A DNA stretch of 64,000 nucleotides from Globodera rostochiensis (taxonomy: Eukaryota; Nematoda; Chromadorea; Rhabditida; Heteroderidae). The notes beneath the pieces are model-generated. The model made no database searches. It saw nothing but the letters and a program-made list of their open reading frames with translations, and was not told where the DNA came from. Within the stretch, counting starts at the first letter, position 1. Every line of letters starts with the position of its first letter. A program made the translations under genes and the position numbers. The DNA lies in NCBI GenBank assembly GCA_018350325.1, contig JAEVLN010000029.1:576807-640806 (forward strand), written 5' to 3'. Positions 10,569 through 21,498 of this stretch are shown here, in pieces.

Positions 10569-12072
10569 GAAATCATTTTTTTTGACTTTGTACACATCTC
10601 TATGGTGGGGGAAAAATTTTCTAAAATCATTTTAAATTATTGCCGACTTTTTAAAAATATTTTTATGGCCTTATTGGGAAATTTTGGTTTTTTCATTTTT
10701 TTCCCCGGCCAAATTGGGTGAATATTTAAAAAAATTCATAACTTTGCTCAAACTTGAGAGAAGTGCATCATTTTAATATCAAAAAATGCAGAAAAATAAG
10801 CTGCATTTTTTAGGTTAAAAAGTGTTCGCTTACTGATGAAACTCAAAAAGTTGTAGTCAATTTTGTGCAAAAAATGAATTTTTCACAAAAAAATTCATAA
10901 AAATGTTTAAGATGGAGCGATTCAAAAAAACGCTAATTAGAAAAATAGCTAATTTTTTTCTCTATAAGTTAGTATTTGGGTTCATTCCAATAGCTCTGCG
11001 TTGAACGGAGTTACAAGAGTATAAGTGGTTTTGAATTCCCAACCCAAAGGGGGGACCCTTTGGTGGGTAATGGAACAAAAAAAAATTTTTTTTTGACTTT
11101 CCCTGCATCTCTATTGTAGGGGAAATAATTTCTAAAAAGCTTTTAAGTTATCCCCGATTTTTTAAAAATATTTTTGTGTGTTATTTGGAAATTTTTCAAA
11201 TTCTCATTTTTTTGGTTGCCAAAATTGGTGGAATATTTGAAAAATGCATAACTTTGTTCAACTTTGAGTAATGCTTATCATTTTAATATCATAAAATGCA
11301 GAAAAATAAGCTGCATTTTTTAGTTAAAGAAATATTATGTTAAGTTTGAAACTCAAAAAGTTATAGTAAATTTTGTGCAAAAAATGAATTTTTCACAAAA
11401 AAATTCATAACAATTTTTGAAATGGAGATTTTCAAATTCTGTTTCATTACAAAAATAGCTAATTTTTTGCTCTACCAAATAGTTTTTGAGTTCATTCCAA
11501 AAGCTCTACATTGAACGGAGTTATAAGAGTATAAGTGGTTTTGACTTTCAAAACCAAAGGGGGGACCCTTTTGGGCTCCAGGATAAACTTGGAACTCGTC
11601 TCAAAAAAGAATTTGAGATTTTGGAGCACCGTAGGCGCGCTGGAAGTTGTGCATTACTGAAGCAACTTTTTATCGCGCATTCAGGAAAACTAAAGACTTT
11701 TCAGTACGGTGGACAGGTGAGGCCCAGGAGCCGAGTTGCGGGTAGAAAGCATAGTTTTACTGTTACGAAATTTTTCCCTTTTGCTACAATCGCTTAGCGC
11801 TTGCTGGGAGGATTTTAAGTTGGAATGTTTCCGACAAGTTCGTAACCAAACACTTTTTGATCCGGACAAAACTTTGGGCTGCAGAAATTGGCAAAAATTG
11901 CTGTGCCGGAGTGCCGATTTTCGTTTTTTGTCCCTAACTTTTTCCCCTTTATCAACAGCTCTTTGGTGTCTTTTGCATTCTTGTAGATCTTTGTGAGCTG
12001 CGTCGAATGGTGTACTGTATGTGCTAAACAGCGTTTGAAATTTTGATTTGGTCTTCTCACAAAGCCGTCCGG

Positions 12073-12478
12073 GCCAGAATTTGCCTATAGGTTTCCGAAA
12101 AGCCAGTTCGAGCCAGCATTTGTTATTTGATGTTCTGAAAATCAAGTATGCACCAGAATTTGGCTTTCTGAAAATTCAGAATGCACCAAAAATTGTTATT
12201 TGAGGTTCTGGAAATCCAGAATGCACCAGAATTTGATCTTCCGGAAGACCACCAGAACCAGAATTTGGTGTTCTGGAAAACAACCAGGACCAGAATTTGG
12301 TGTTCAGGGATGTCAGCATGCACCAGAATTTGGTTTCCTGAAAAGTCAGAATGCACCAGAAATTGTTATTTAAGTTTCTGGAAATCAAGTATGCACCAGA
12401 ATTTGGTGTTCCGGAAAACCAATATAGACCAGAATTAGGTTTCCGAAAAGCCAGTTCGAACCAGAATTTGTTATTTGA
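12073..12478 (+). repeat. Degenerate ACCAGAATTTGG repeat
   Basis: Roughly 45-bp units built on CACCAGAATTTGG followed by TTCTGAAAA or TTCTGGAAA. The E6 counterpart (19676-19978) is shorter by about 100 bp, so unit number varies between copies. Frames such as 12176-12523 on the minus strand follow the repeat. Confidence 0.65.
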
Positions 12479-12480
12479 CA

Positions 12481-12792
12481 CAAAACAAGTAAAATGTGTG
12501 GCAAAACACAAACATTCAGCCATTTAAACCAAACAAAAACACAAAACAAGTAAAATGTGTTGAAAACACAAACATTCAGCCATTTAAACCATACAAAAAC
12601 ACAAAACAAGTAAAATGTGTTGAAAACACAAACATTCAGGCATTTAACCGAACAAAAACACAACACAAGTGAAATGCGTGGTTAACACAAACATTCATTC
12701 ATTAAACCCGAACAAAAACACATAACATGGGAAATGTGTTGAAAAAACACAAACATTCAGTCATTTAATTCGAACAAAAACACATAACAAGG
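12481..12792 (+). repeat. 60-bp satellite, short array
   Basis: About five units of GTAAAATGTG…ACAAACATTCAG…CAAAAACAC, each with a small stem GTGTT-gaa-AACAC. The array is greatly expanded in E6. Confidence 0.75.
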
Positions 12793-12793
12793 G

Positions 12794-12892
12794 ACACACG
12801 TCTGTGCACTAGCAACGAAGTCCTTAAGCGCTTTGCGCTTTTTCCCTTCAACATCCCACCGTCAATTTGCACCCCCGTCAGTTCACACCTAG
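12794..12892 (+). other. Helitron-like 3' terminus, type 2
   Basis: ACACACGTCTGTGCACTAGC, then hairpin AAGCGC-ttt-GCGCTT (12826-12840), 48 nt of C-rich spacer and CTAG (12889-12892) followed by T. The same roughly 100-bp end closes E6 (21400-21498) and, slightly diverged, the coding element E9 (44571-44652), while the sequence upstream differs in each case. Confidence 0.55.
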
Positions 12893-13525
12893 TTATATAT
12901 ACGTTAGAATGACAAGGGGTTTCGTGCCGAAAACTAATTTGAGCATTCCTGGCATCGGGAGCCCCTGGAAAGTTGTGGATTACTTCTTCAACTTTTTGAG
13001 GTGCATCCAGGAAAAATAAGCATTTTTCAGTACGGTGGACGACTGAGTCCCAGGAAGCGGGTTGTGGGTCACAACGGCAGTTGCACAAAGGGAAATTCTT
13101 TTATTTTTGCCCCAATCGCTTAACACTTGCTGGTAGGATTTTAAGTTGGAATGTTTCCGACAACTTGTCTGTTGATCACTTTTTGATCAGAGCAAAAGCC
13201 TGGTCTGCAAAAATCCGCACAAATTGCTGGGTCGAATTTTCAAAAATCGTTTTTTGTCCCTAACTTTTTTTGCTTTGCCCGTGTTGGTTTGAGATGTTTT
13301 GCATTATTGTAGAGTTTTTCAAACTGCGTCGAATGGTGTTTAGTTTGTTTTAAAAAAATTTGAAATTTTTGAGCTAGGCCCCCTAGAAGGTTTTTCGGTT
13401 TTTTGTCATTAACTTTTTTTTGGCTGGATTTCAGGCGAAATAAAGATCGCTTTCAAAACCCAACTTTTGAAGAGCTATCGATTGGTGTTTATTTCGCTTG
13501 AAAATTCCAAAAAGTGCTTTTTGCC

Positions 13526-13601
13526 AGCCAAGTGCATCGGTGGCGGAATGGTTAGTGGTGTGGGTGTGGGGGGTCGGGTGGGGGTTCGAATCCGCTTGGC
13601 T
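13526..13601 (+). other. tRNA-like sequence, B type
   Basis: Intact copy of the 76-nt structure: 7-bp paired ends, A-box-like segment and GGTTCGAATCC. Confidence 0.5.
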
Positions 13602-16413
13602 TAAATCATTTTTTACCACTTTCTGTGCATATGTACGGTAGTGGAAACAATTTCTAAAATCCTTTTAAATTATTCCCGAGTTTTTAAAAATATTTTTGTG
13701 GGCTGTTTGGAAATTTTTTAAATTTTCATTTTTTTGGTCACCAAAATTGGGTTAATATTGAAAAAATTCATAACTTTTTTCAAAATTCAGATATCATAAT
13801 AAGTTTAATATGATAAGATGCAGAAAAATCTGCGTTATTTTATTAGTATTTTATTTTTACGAAATGTTGAAAGTTCAAAAAGTTAAGATAAATTTTTCGA
13901 AAAAAACGAATTTTTCACAAAAAAAATCATAAAAATTTTTTGAATAGAGATTTTCAAAAAATCATTCATTAGATAAATAGCTTATTTTTTTCTCTATTAG
14001 AAACTATTTTAGTTGGCTTTAAAGCATTGAGATGGAATGGAGTTAAGATCGAAAAAGTCAAATTGGATGAGCAAACCAAAGGGGGACCCCTTTTGGAAGA
14101 TGATCAAAATAATTTTTATTCCAAATTTCATCAAAAATGAATTTATTTTGTCTTTTAATGATGAGGAAAGTATTTTAAAGAATTAAAATCACTAATTCCA
14201 ATTTTTTGAAAATATTTTTGGTGGAAATTCAGAAATTTTAAAATTTTCATTTTTTTACAAAAAAATTCGAAACAATTTACCGAAAAAAGGACACCAAACC
14301 AAATTAATTTCTTGAACATTTTATTTTCTGAACAAATAGTGTGCTAAAAAGGGAGAGTCAGGCGGCGAGAGTAATTTGGACACCGACGCACCCCATCTAA
14401 AAATTGTTTTAGGTTAATTTCTTGAGCATTTTATTTTTTGAGTGCGCTTTAAAGGGAGAGTCAGGCGGCGAGAGTAATTTGGACATCGACGCACCCCATC
14501 TAAAAATTGTTTTAGGTTAATTCAAACTCCATCCCCGCACCCCGGATTGTTGTACCTGGCCTCATTTTTGGCCCAATCAGCAGTTCATGCACACCCCGAA
14601 CCCCAAACCGTTGTACCTGGCTCAATCAACGGTTCTAAACTGCATTCCCCGCACCCCAAACCGTTCTACCTGGCCTCTTTTTTGGCTCAATCAACGGTTC
14701 TAAACTGCATTCCCCGCACCCCAAACCGTTCTACCAGGTCTCTTTTTTGGCTCAATCCTCCGTTCAAACTACCATCCCCGAACCCCAGACCGTTGTACCT
14801 GGCCTCTTTTTTGGCTGAATCAACGGTTCAAAACTGCCATCCCCGTACCCCAAATCGTTGTACCTGGCCTCTTTTTTGGCTGAATCAAGCCATCCCCGCA
14901 AAACAAAGTTAAACATCGAAAAAGTGCCTCAAAATGTGAATAAAAATAGAGTAAATAAATGCGAAGAAATAGAGTGCAAATTTGAGAGATTTTGGGTAGA
15001 CACGTTAGAGGAAAAGAGAGATAACTGTGAAAGTCTTATGTTCCCTTGAGTAATTTGCACCCCATAGAATTATTGTTTTGGAAAGTTATTAAGAGGGGGA
15101 GGGGCTCAGCGAATTTGAATCAGTTTTTTGATCAGCTTAAAGATTTGTTGAAATAATTGCAAACATAAATTGAAGTTGATGTATTGTTACAAATTTCTTC
15201 TCAAATGTTGTGCCTGGCACAATCAACGGTTCCAAATTGGATTCGCGCACCTCGAACCGTTGTCCCTGACTCAATCAACAGTTCAAACTTGCTCTCCAAG
15301 CATCCCAAACCGTTGTACCTGGCCTCATTTTTGGCCCAATCATCAGTTCAAACTCCATCCCCGCACCCCTAACCGTTGTACCTTGCTTCATCCTCAACTG
15401 CACAACCCGAACCCCGACCTAGGTAGCGAAGCTCGATAAGCGCGTTAGCGCTTTTTTTGGTTAAACAAAGTTAAACATCGAAAAAGTGCCTCAAAATGTG
15501 AATAAAAATAGAGTAAATAAATGCGAAGAAATAGAGTGCAAATTTGAGAGTTTTGGGTAGACACGTTAGAGGAAAAGAGAGATAACTGTGAAAGTCTTAT
15601 GCTCCCTTGAGTATTGCACCCCATAGAATTATTGTTTTGGAAAATTATTAAGAGGGGGGAGGGGCTCAGCGAATTCGAATCAGTTTTTTGATCAGCTTAA
15701 AGATTTGTTGAAAGAATTGGCAAACAAATTGAAGTTGGGTTATTGTTACAAATTTCTTCTCAAGTGTTGTACCTGGCACAATCAACGGTTCCAAATTGAC
15801 TTCGCGCACCCCGAACCATTGTACCTGGCCCCTTTTTTGGCTCAATCATCAATTCAAACTGCAATCCCGCACCCCGAACTTTGTTTTTTGGTTAAACAAA
15901 GTTAAACATCGAAAAAGTGCCTCAAAATGTGAATAAAAATAGAGAAAATAAATGTGAAGAAATAGAGTGCAAATTTGAGAGATTTTGGGTAGACACGTTA
16001 GAGGAAAAGAGAGATAACTGTGAAAGTCTTATGTTCCCTTGAGTAATTTGCACCCCATAGAATTATTGTTTTTGAAAATTATTAAGAAGGGGGAGGGGGC
16101 CCAGCGAATTTGAATCAGTTTTTTGATCAGCTCAAAGATTTGTTGAAATAATTGGTAAATAAAAATTGAATGCGAGGTATTGTTACAAATTTCTTCTCAA
16201 ATGTTGTACCTGGCACAATCAACGTTTCCAAATTGAATTCGCGCACCCCGAACCGTTGTACCTGGCCTCTTTTTTGGCTCAGTCATCAATTCAAACTGCC
16301 ATCCCGCACCCCGAACTGTTGTGCCTGGCCACTTTTTTCGCTCAATCATCAATTCAAACTGCCATCTCCAAACCCCAAAACGTTGTACCTGGCACAATCA
16401 ACTTTTCCAAATA

Positions 16414-17158
16414 GCCATCCCCGCAGCCCGAATCGTTGTACCTGTGCCATCCCCGCACCCCGAACCGTTGTACCTCGTCTCTTTTTTGGCTCAATCATCA
16501 GTTCAAACTGCCATCTCCGAACCCCAAAACGTTGTACCTGGCACAATCAACTTTTCCAAATAGCCATCCCCGCAGCCCGAATCGTTGTACCTGTGCCATC
16601 CCCGCACCCCGAACCGTTGTACCTCGTCTCTTTTTTGGCTCAATCATCAGTTCAAACTGCCATCTCCGAACCCCAAAACGTTGTACCTGGCACAATCAAC
16701 TTTTCCAAATAGCCATCCCCGCAGCCCGAATCGTTGTACCTGTGCCATCCCCGCACCCCGAACCGTTGTACCTCGTCTCTTTTTTGGCTCAATCATCAGT
16801 TCAAACTGCCATCTCCGAACCCCAAAACGTTGTACCTGGCACAATCAACTTTTCCAAATAGCCATCCCCGCAGCCCGAATCGTTGTACCTGTGCCATCCC
16901 CGCACCCCGAACCGTTGTACCTCGTCTCTTTTTTGGCTCAATCATCAGTTCAAACTGCCATCTCCGAACCCCAAAACGTTGTACCTGGCACAATCAACTT
17001 TTCCAAATAGCCATCCCCGCAGCCCGAATCGTTGTACCTGTGCCATCCCCGCACCCCGAACCGTTGTACCTCGTCTCTTTTTTGGCTCAATCATCAGTTC
17101 AAACTGCCATCTCCGAACCCCAAAACGTTGTACCTGGCACAATCAACTTTTCCAAATA
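16414..17158 (+). repeat. 149-bp tandem repeat, five units
   Basis: Five units of 149 bp start at 16414, 16563, 16712, 16861 and 17010 and look identical by eye. Each unit is itself a dimer or trimer of GTTGTACC words. E2 and E7 have only the first 88 bp of one unit. The repeated 141-codon frames here are artefacts of the array. Confidence 0.85.
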
Positions 17159-17399
17159 GCCATCCCCGCATCCAAACCGTTGTACCCGGCTCAATCAACG
17201 GTTGCAAACTGCCATCCCCGTACCCCAAACCGTTGTACCGGGTACAATCAACGGTTCCAAATTGAATTCGCCCAACCCGAACCGTTGTCCCTGACTCAAT
17301 CATCAGTTCAAACTGCCATCCCCGCACCCCAAACCGTTGTACCGGGCTTCATCCCCAACTGCACACCCCAAACCCGAACACTAGGTAGCGAAGCTCGAT

Positions 17400-17453
17400 A
17401 AGCGCGTTAGCGCTTTACCAGCACACAGAAAGCGTTGTACAGCACTTCACTAG
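17400..17453 (+). other. Helitron-like 3' terminus, type 1
   Basis: Hairpin AAGCGC-gtta-GCGCTT (17400-17415), 34-nt spacer, CTAG (17450-17453) followed by T. Confidence 0.5.
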
Positions 17454-18101
17454 TTTTCCTCTATATATCTTAGAATAAACTTGTGTTTCGTACTTAAACT
17501 CTAATTTGAGCTTTCGGCGCGCCGGAGGCGCGCCAAAAGTTGTGGATTGCTTCTTCAACTTTTTGTTGCGGATTCAGGAAAACTATAGACTTTTCAGTAC
17601 CGTGCCCAAGTGAGGCCCAGCAAGCGAGTTGCGGTGCACTTTGGCAGTTTTACTGTTACGAAATTTTTTCTTTTTGCTCCAATCGCTTAGCGCTTGCTGG
17701 GAGGATTTTAAGTTGGACTGTTTCTGACAAGTTTGTAACCGAACACTTTTTGCCCCTGACAAAACTGTGGTCTGCAAAAATTGGCAAAAATTGCTGGGTC
17801 GGACCGTCGATTTTCGTTTTTTGTCCCTAACTTTTTTTGTTTTGCCCGCAGCCCTTAGCGGTCTTTTGCATTCTTGTAGATCTTTTCAAGCTGCGTCGAA
17901 TGGTGTAGTGTATGTGCTTGTGCGACTTTGGCGTTTTGCACTAGACGAGTTTGAATTTTTGGCGAATTTTGGCCTTAACTTTGCGGGGATTCCATTTATC
18001 GGGAAACCGAATGCACTTTCAAAACCCAACTTTTCAAGAGCTTTCGAATGATATAAACTTCCCCAGTCAAAAGTCTTCATTTGCACTTTGGCTGGGGATT
18101 T

Positions 18102-18175
18102 GGCGCTGGGATGGTCGAGTGGTGAGCGCTGGGGGCTGGGGTGGCCGCTGGCTGGGGGTTCGAATCCGCGTGCCT
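18102..18175 (+). other. tRNA-Ser/Leu-like sequence, C type
   Basis: As at 10495-10568, but the A-box is changed to GGATGGTCGAGTGGT. B-box GGTTCGAATCC intact. Confidence 0.45.
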
Positions 18176-19675
18176 GAAATCATTTTTTTTGACTTTGTAC
18201 ACATCTCTATGGTGGGGGAAAAATTTTCTAAAATCATTTTAAATTATTGCCGACTTTTTAAAAATATTTTTATGGCCTTATTGGGAAATTTTGGTTTTTT
18301 CTTTTTTTCCCCAGCCAAATTGGGTGAATATTTAAAAAAATTCATAACTTTGCTCAAACTTGAGCGAAGTGTATCATTTTTATATCAAAAAATGCAGAAA
18401 AATAAGCTGCATTTTTTAGCTAAAGAAATATTTTGTAATGTTTGAAACTCAAAAAGTTGTAGTAAATTTTGAGCAAAAAAGGCATTTTTCACAAAAAAAT
18501 TCATAAAAATGTTTAAAATAAAGCGATTCAAAAAAACGCTAATTAGAAAAATAGCTAATTTTTTTCTCTATAAGTTAGTATTTGGGTTCATTCCAATAGC
18601 TCTGCGTTGAACGGAGTTACAAGAGTATAAGTGGTTTTGAATTCCCAACCCAAAGGGGGGACCCTTTGGTGGGTAATGGAACAAAAAAAAATTTTTTTTT
18701 GACTTCCCCTGCATCTCTATTGTAGGGGAAATAATTTCTAAAAAGCTTTTAAGTTATCCCCGATTTTTTAAAAATATTTTTGTGTGTTATTTGGAAATTT
18801 TTCAAATTCTCATTTTTTTGGTTGCCAAAATTGGTGGAATATTTGAAAAATGCATAACTTTGTTCAACTTTGAGTAATGCTCATCATTTTTATATCATAA
18901 AATGCAGAAAAATAAGCTGCATTTTTTAGTTAAAGAAATATTATGTTAAGTTTGAAACTCAAAAAGTTATAGTAAATTTTGTGCAAAAAATGAATTTTTC
19001 ACAAAAAAATTCATAACAATTTTTGAAATGGAGATTTTCAAATTCTGTTTCATTACAAAAATAGCTAATTTTTTGCTCTACCAAATAGTTTTTGAGTTCA
19101 TTCCAAAAGCTCTACATTGAACGGAGTTATAAGAGTATAAGTGGTTTTGACTTTGAAAACCAAAGGGGGGACCCTTTTGGGCTCCAGGATAAACTTGGAA
19201 CTCGTCTCAAAAAAGAATTTGAGATTTTGGAGCACCGTAGGCGCGCTGGAAGTTGTGCATTACTGAAGCAACTTTTTATCGCGCATTCAGGAAAACTAAA
19301 GACTTTTCAGTACGGTGGACAGGTGAGGCCCAGGAGCCGAGTTGCGGGTAGAAAGCATAGTTTTACTGTTACAAAATTTTTCCCTTTTGCTACAATCGCT
19401 TAGCGCTTGCTGGGAGGATTTTAAGTTGGAATGTTTCCGACAAGTTCGTAACCAAACACTTTTTGATCCGGACAAAACTTTGGGCTGCAGAAATTGGCAA
19501 AAATTGCTGTGCCGGAGTGCCGATTTTCGTTTTTTGTCCCTAACTTTTTCCCCTTTATCAACAGCTCTTTTGTGTCTTTTGCATTCTTGTAGATCTTTGT
19601 GAGCTGCGTCGAATGGTGTACTGTATGTGCTAAACAGCGTTTGAAATGTTGATTTGGTCTTCTCACAAAGCCGTC

Positions 19676-19978
19676 CGGGCCAGAATTTGCCTATAGGTTT
19701 CCGAAAAGCCAGTTCGAGCCAGCATTTGTTATTTGATGTTCTGAAAATCAAGTATGCACCAGAATTTGGTTTTCTGAAAATTCAGAATGCACCAGAATTT
19801 GGTGTTCAGGGATGTCAGCATGCACCAGAATTTGGTTTCCTGAAAAGTCAGAATGCACCAGAAATTGTTATTTAAGTTTCTGGAAATCAAGTATGCACCA
19901 GAATTTGGTGTTCCGGAAAACCAATATAGACCAGAATTAGGTTTCCGAAAAGCCAGTTCGAACCAGAATTTGTTATTT
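19676..19978 (+). repeat. Degenerate ACCAGAATTTGG repeat
   Basis: Same family as 12073-12478 with fewer units; the part carrying the CCACCAGAACCAG variants in E4 is missing. Confidence 0.65.
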
Positions 19979-19980
19979 GA

Positions 19981-21199
19981 CACAAAACAAGTAAAATGTG
20001 TGGCAAAACACAAACATTCAGCCATTTAAACCAAACAAAAACACAAAACAAGTAAAATGTGTTGAAAACACAAACATTCAGCCATTTAAACCATACAAAA
20101 ACACAAAACAAGTAAAATGTGTTGAAAACACAAACATTCAGGCATTTAACCGAACAGAAACACAAACAAGTAAAATGTGTTGAAAACACAAACATTCAGC
20201 CATTTAAACCAAACAAAAACACAAAACAAGTAAAATGTGCTGAAAACACAAACATTCAGCCATTTAAACCAAACAAAAACACAAAACAAGTAAAATGTGT
20301 TGAAAACACAAACATTCAGGCATTTAACCGAACAGAAACACAAACAAGTAAAATGTGTTGAAAACACAAACATTCAGCCATTTAAACCAAACAAAAACAC
20401 AAAACAAGTAAAATGTGCTGAAAACACAAACATTCAGCCATTTAAACCAAACAAAAACACAAAACAAGTAAAATGTGCTGAAAACACAAACATTCAGGCA
20501 TTTAACCGAACAGAAACACAAACAAGCAAAATGTGTTGAAAACACAAACATTCAGCCATTTAAACCAAACAAAAACACAAAACAAGTAAAATGTGCTGAA
20601 AACACAAACATTCAGCCATTTAAACCAAACAAAAACACAAAACAAGTAAAATGTGCTGAAAACACAAACATTCAGGCATTTAACCGAACAGAAACACAAA
20701 CAAGCAAAATGTGTTGAAAACACAAACATTCAGCCATTTAAACCAAACAAAAACACAAAACAAGTAAAATGTGCTGAAAACACAAACATTGTGCCATTTA
20801 ATCCGAACAAAAATACATAACAAGGGAAATGTTTGGAAAACACAAACATTCAGGCATTTAACCGAACAAAAACACAACACAAGTGAAATGCGTGGTTAAC
20901 ACAAACATTCATTCATTAAACCCGAACAAAAACAGATAACATGGGAAATGTGTTGAAAAAACACAAACATTCAGTCATTTAATTCGAACAAAAACACATA
21001 ACAAGGGAAATATTTGGAAAACACAAACCTTCAGGCATTTAACCGAACAAAAACACAAACAAGTAAAATGTGCTAAAAATACTAACATTCAACAAAATCA
21101 CATAACAAGGGAAATGTTTGGAAAACACAAACATTCAGGCATTTAACCAAACAAAAACACAAACAAGTAAAATGTGCTGAAAACACAATTTAACCGATC
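19981..21199 (+). repeat. 60-bp satellite with 178-bp higher-order period
   Basis: About twenty units. From about 19990 to 20790 they follow a strict 60+60+58-bp order: two units containing CAGCCATTTAAACC, then one with CAGGCATTTAACCGAACAG. This gives a 178-bp higher-order repeat (matching frames start at 20119, 20297 and 20475). After 20790 the units become irregular. Frames on both strands are artefacts. Confidence 0.85.
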
Positions 21200-21399
21200 A
21201 GTCATTAAAGCGGAACAAAAGCACAAAACTCAAACAGCAAAATTCAGTCTCCGGGCTATAACTCGTCGGCCATTGCTCGTAGCTGGATGGAGTCAATAGA
21301 TGAAATGTAGAATTTTTCGAGCTCTATCGAATGGTGTAGGTGACGCGTTAAAAAAATCATAAACTTTTATGACAGCCCACCTAAAGTTCAACAAAAAAA

Positions 21400-21498
21400 C
21401 ACACGTCTGTGCTCTAGCAACGAAGTCCTTAAGCGCTTTGCGCTTTTTCCCTTCAACATCCCACCGTCAATTTGCACCCCCTGTCGATTCACACCTAG
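21400..21498 (+). other. Helitron-like 3' terminus, type 2
   Basis: Same end as 12794-12892: hairpin AAGCGC-ttt-GCGCTT at 21431-21445 and CTAG at 21495-21498. Confidence 0.55.

Larger units (their letters stand above)
9853..12892 (+). mobile_element. C-class Helitron-like element E4, complete ends
   Basis: Begins TCTATATATCTTAGAATAAA, which resembles published Helitron 5' ends starting TC and rich in TATA, and ends in the type 2 hairpin and CTAG at 12889-12892. Inside are a self-complementary GGCGCGCC pair (9909-9916 and 9920-9927), a leader diverged from that of the B elements, a tRNA-like sequence (10495-10568), two AT-rich modules closed by palindromes (11043-11063, 11554-11574), a degenerate ACCAGAATTTGG repeat (12073-12478) and a 60-bp satellite (12481-12792). 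No transposase is encoded. E6 is a longer copy about 7,607 bp downstream. Confidence 0.55.
12893..17453 (+). mobile_element. B-class Helitron-like element E5, complete ends
   Basis: 4,561 bp from TTATATATACGTTAGAATGA to CTAG (17450-17453), exactly the same length as E8 (25108-29668). Order: leader, tRNA-like sequence (13526-13601), AT-rich modules with palindrome near 14076, GTTGTACC array with three exon-like modules (about 14513-16165), a perfect 149-bp tandem array (16414-17158) and a type 1 terminus. It matches E2 at an offset of 7,251 bp up to the 149-bp array. GATAAGATGCAG at about 13813 is shared with E8, whereas E2 and E7 have GATAAAATGCAG. No transposase is encoded. Confidence 0.6.
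17460..21498 (+). mobile_element. C-class Helitron-like element E6, complete ends
   Basis: Starts TCTATATATCTTAGAATAAA six bases after the CTAG of E5 and ends at CTAG 21495-21498. It is colinear with E4: paired GGCGCGCC (17516-17523, 17527-17534), tRNA-like sequence (18102-18175), two AT-rich modules with palindromes near 18650 and 19160, ACCAGAATTTGG repeat and 60-bp satellite. The satellite is four times longer than in E4. About 200 bp of unique sequence (21200-21400) lies between satellite and terminus. Non-coding. Confidence 0.55.

Noticed and set aside
16170..17401. Repeated 141-180-codon plus-strand frames
   Set aside because: They are shifted copies of each other through the 149-bp array and are low-complexity; no start context or domain.
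20119..20880. Cys/Phe-rich minus-strand frames that look like membrane peptides
   Set aside because: They follow the 60-bp satellite and its 178-bp period; hydrophobicity comes from the repeat sequence.
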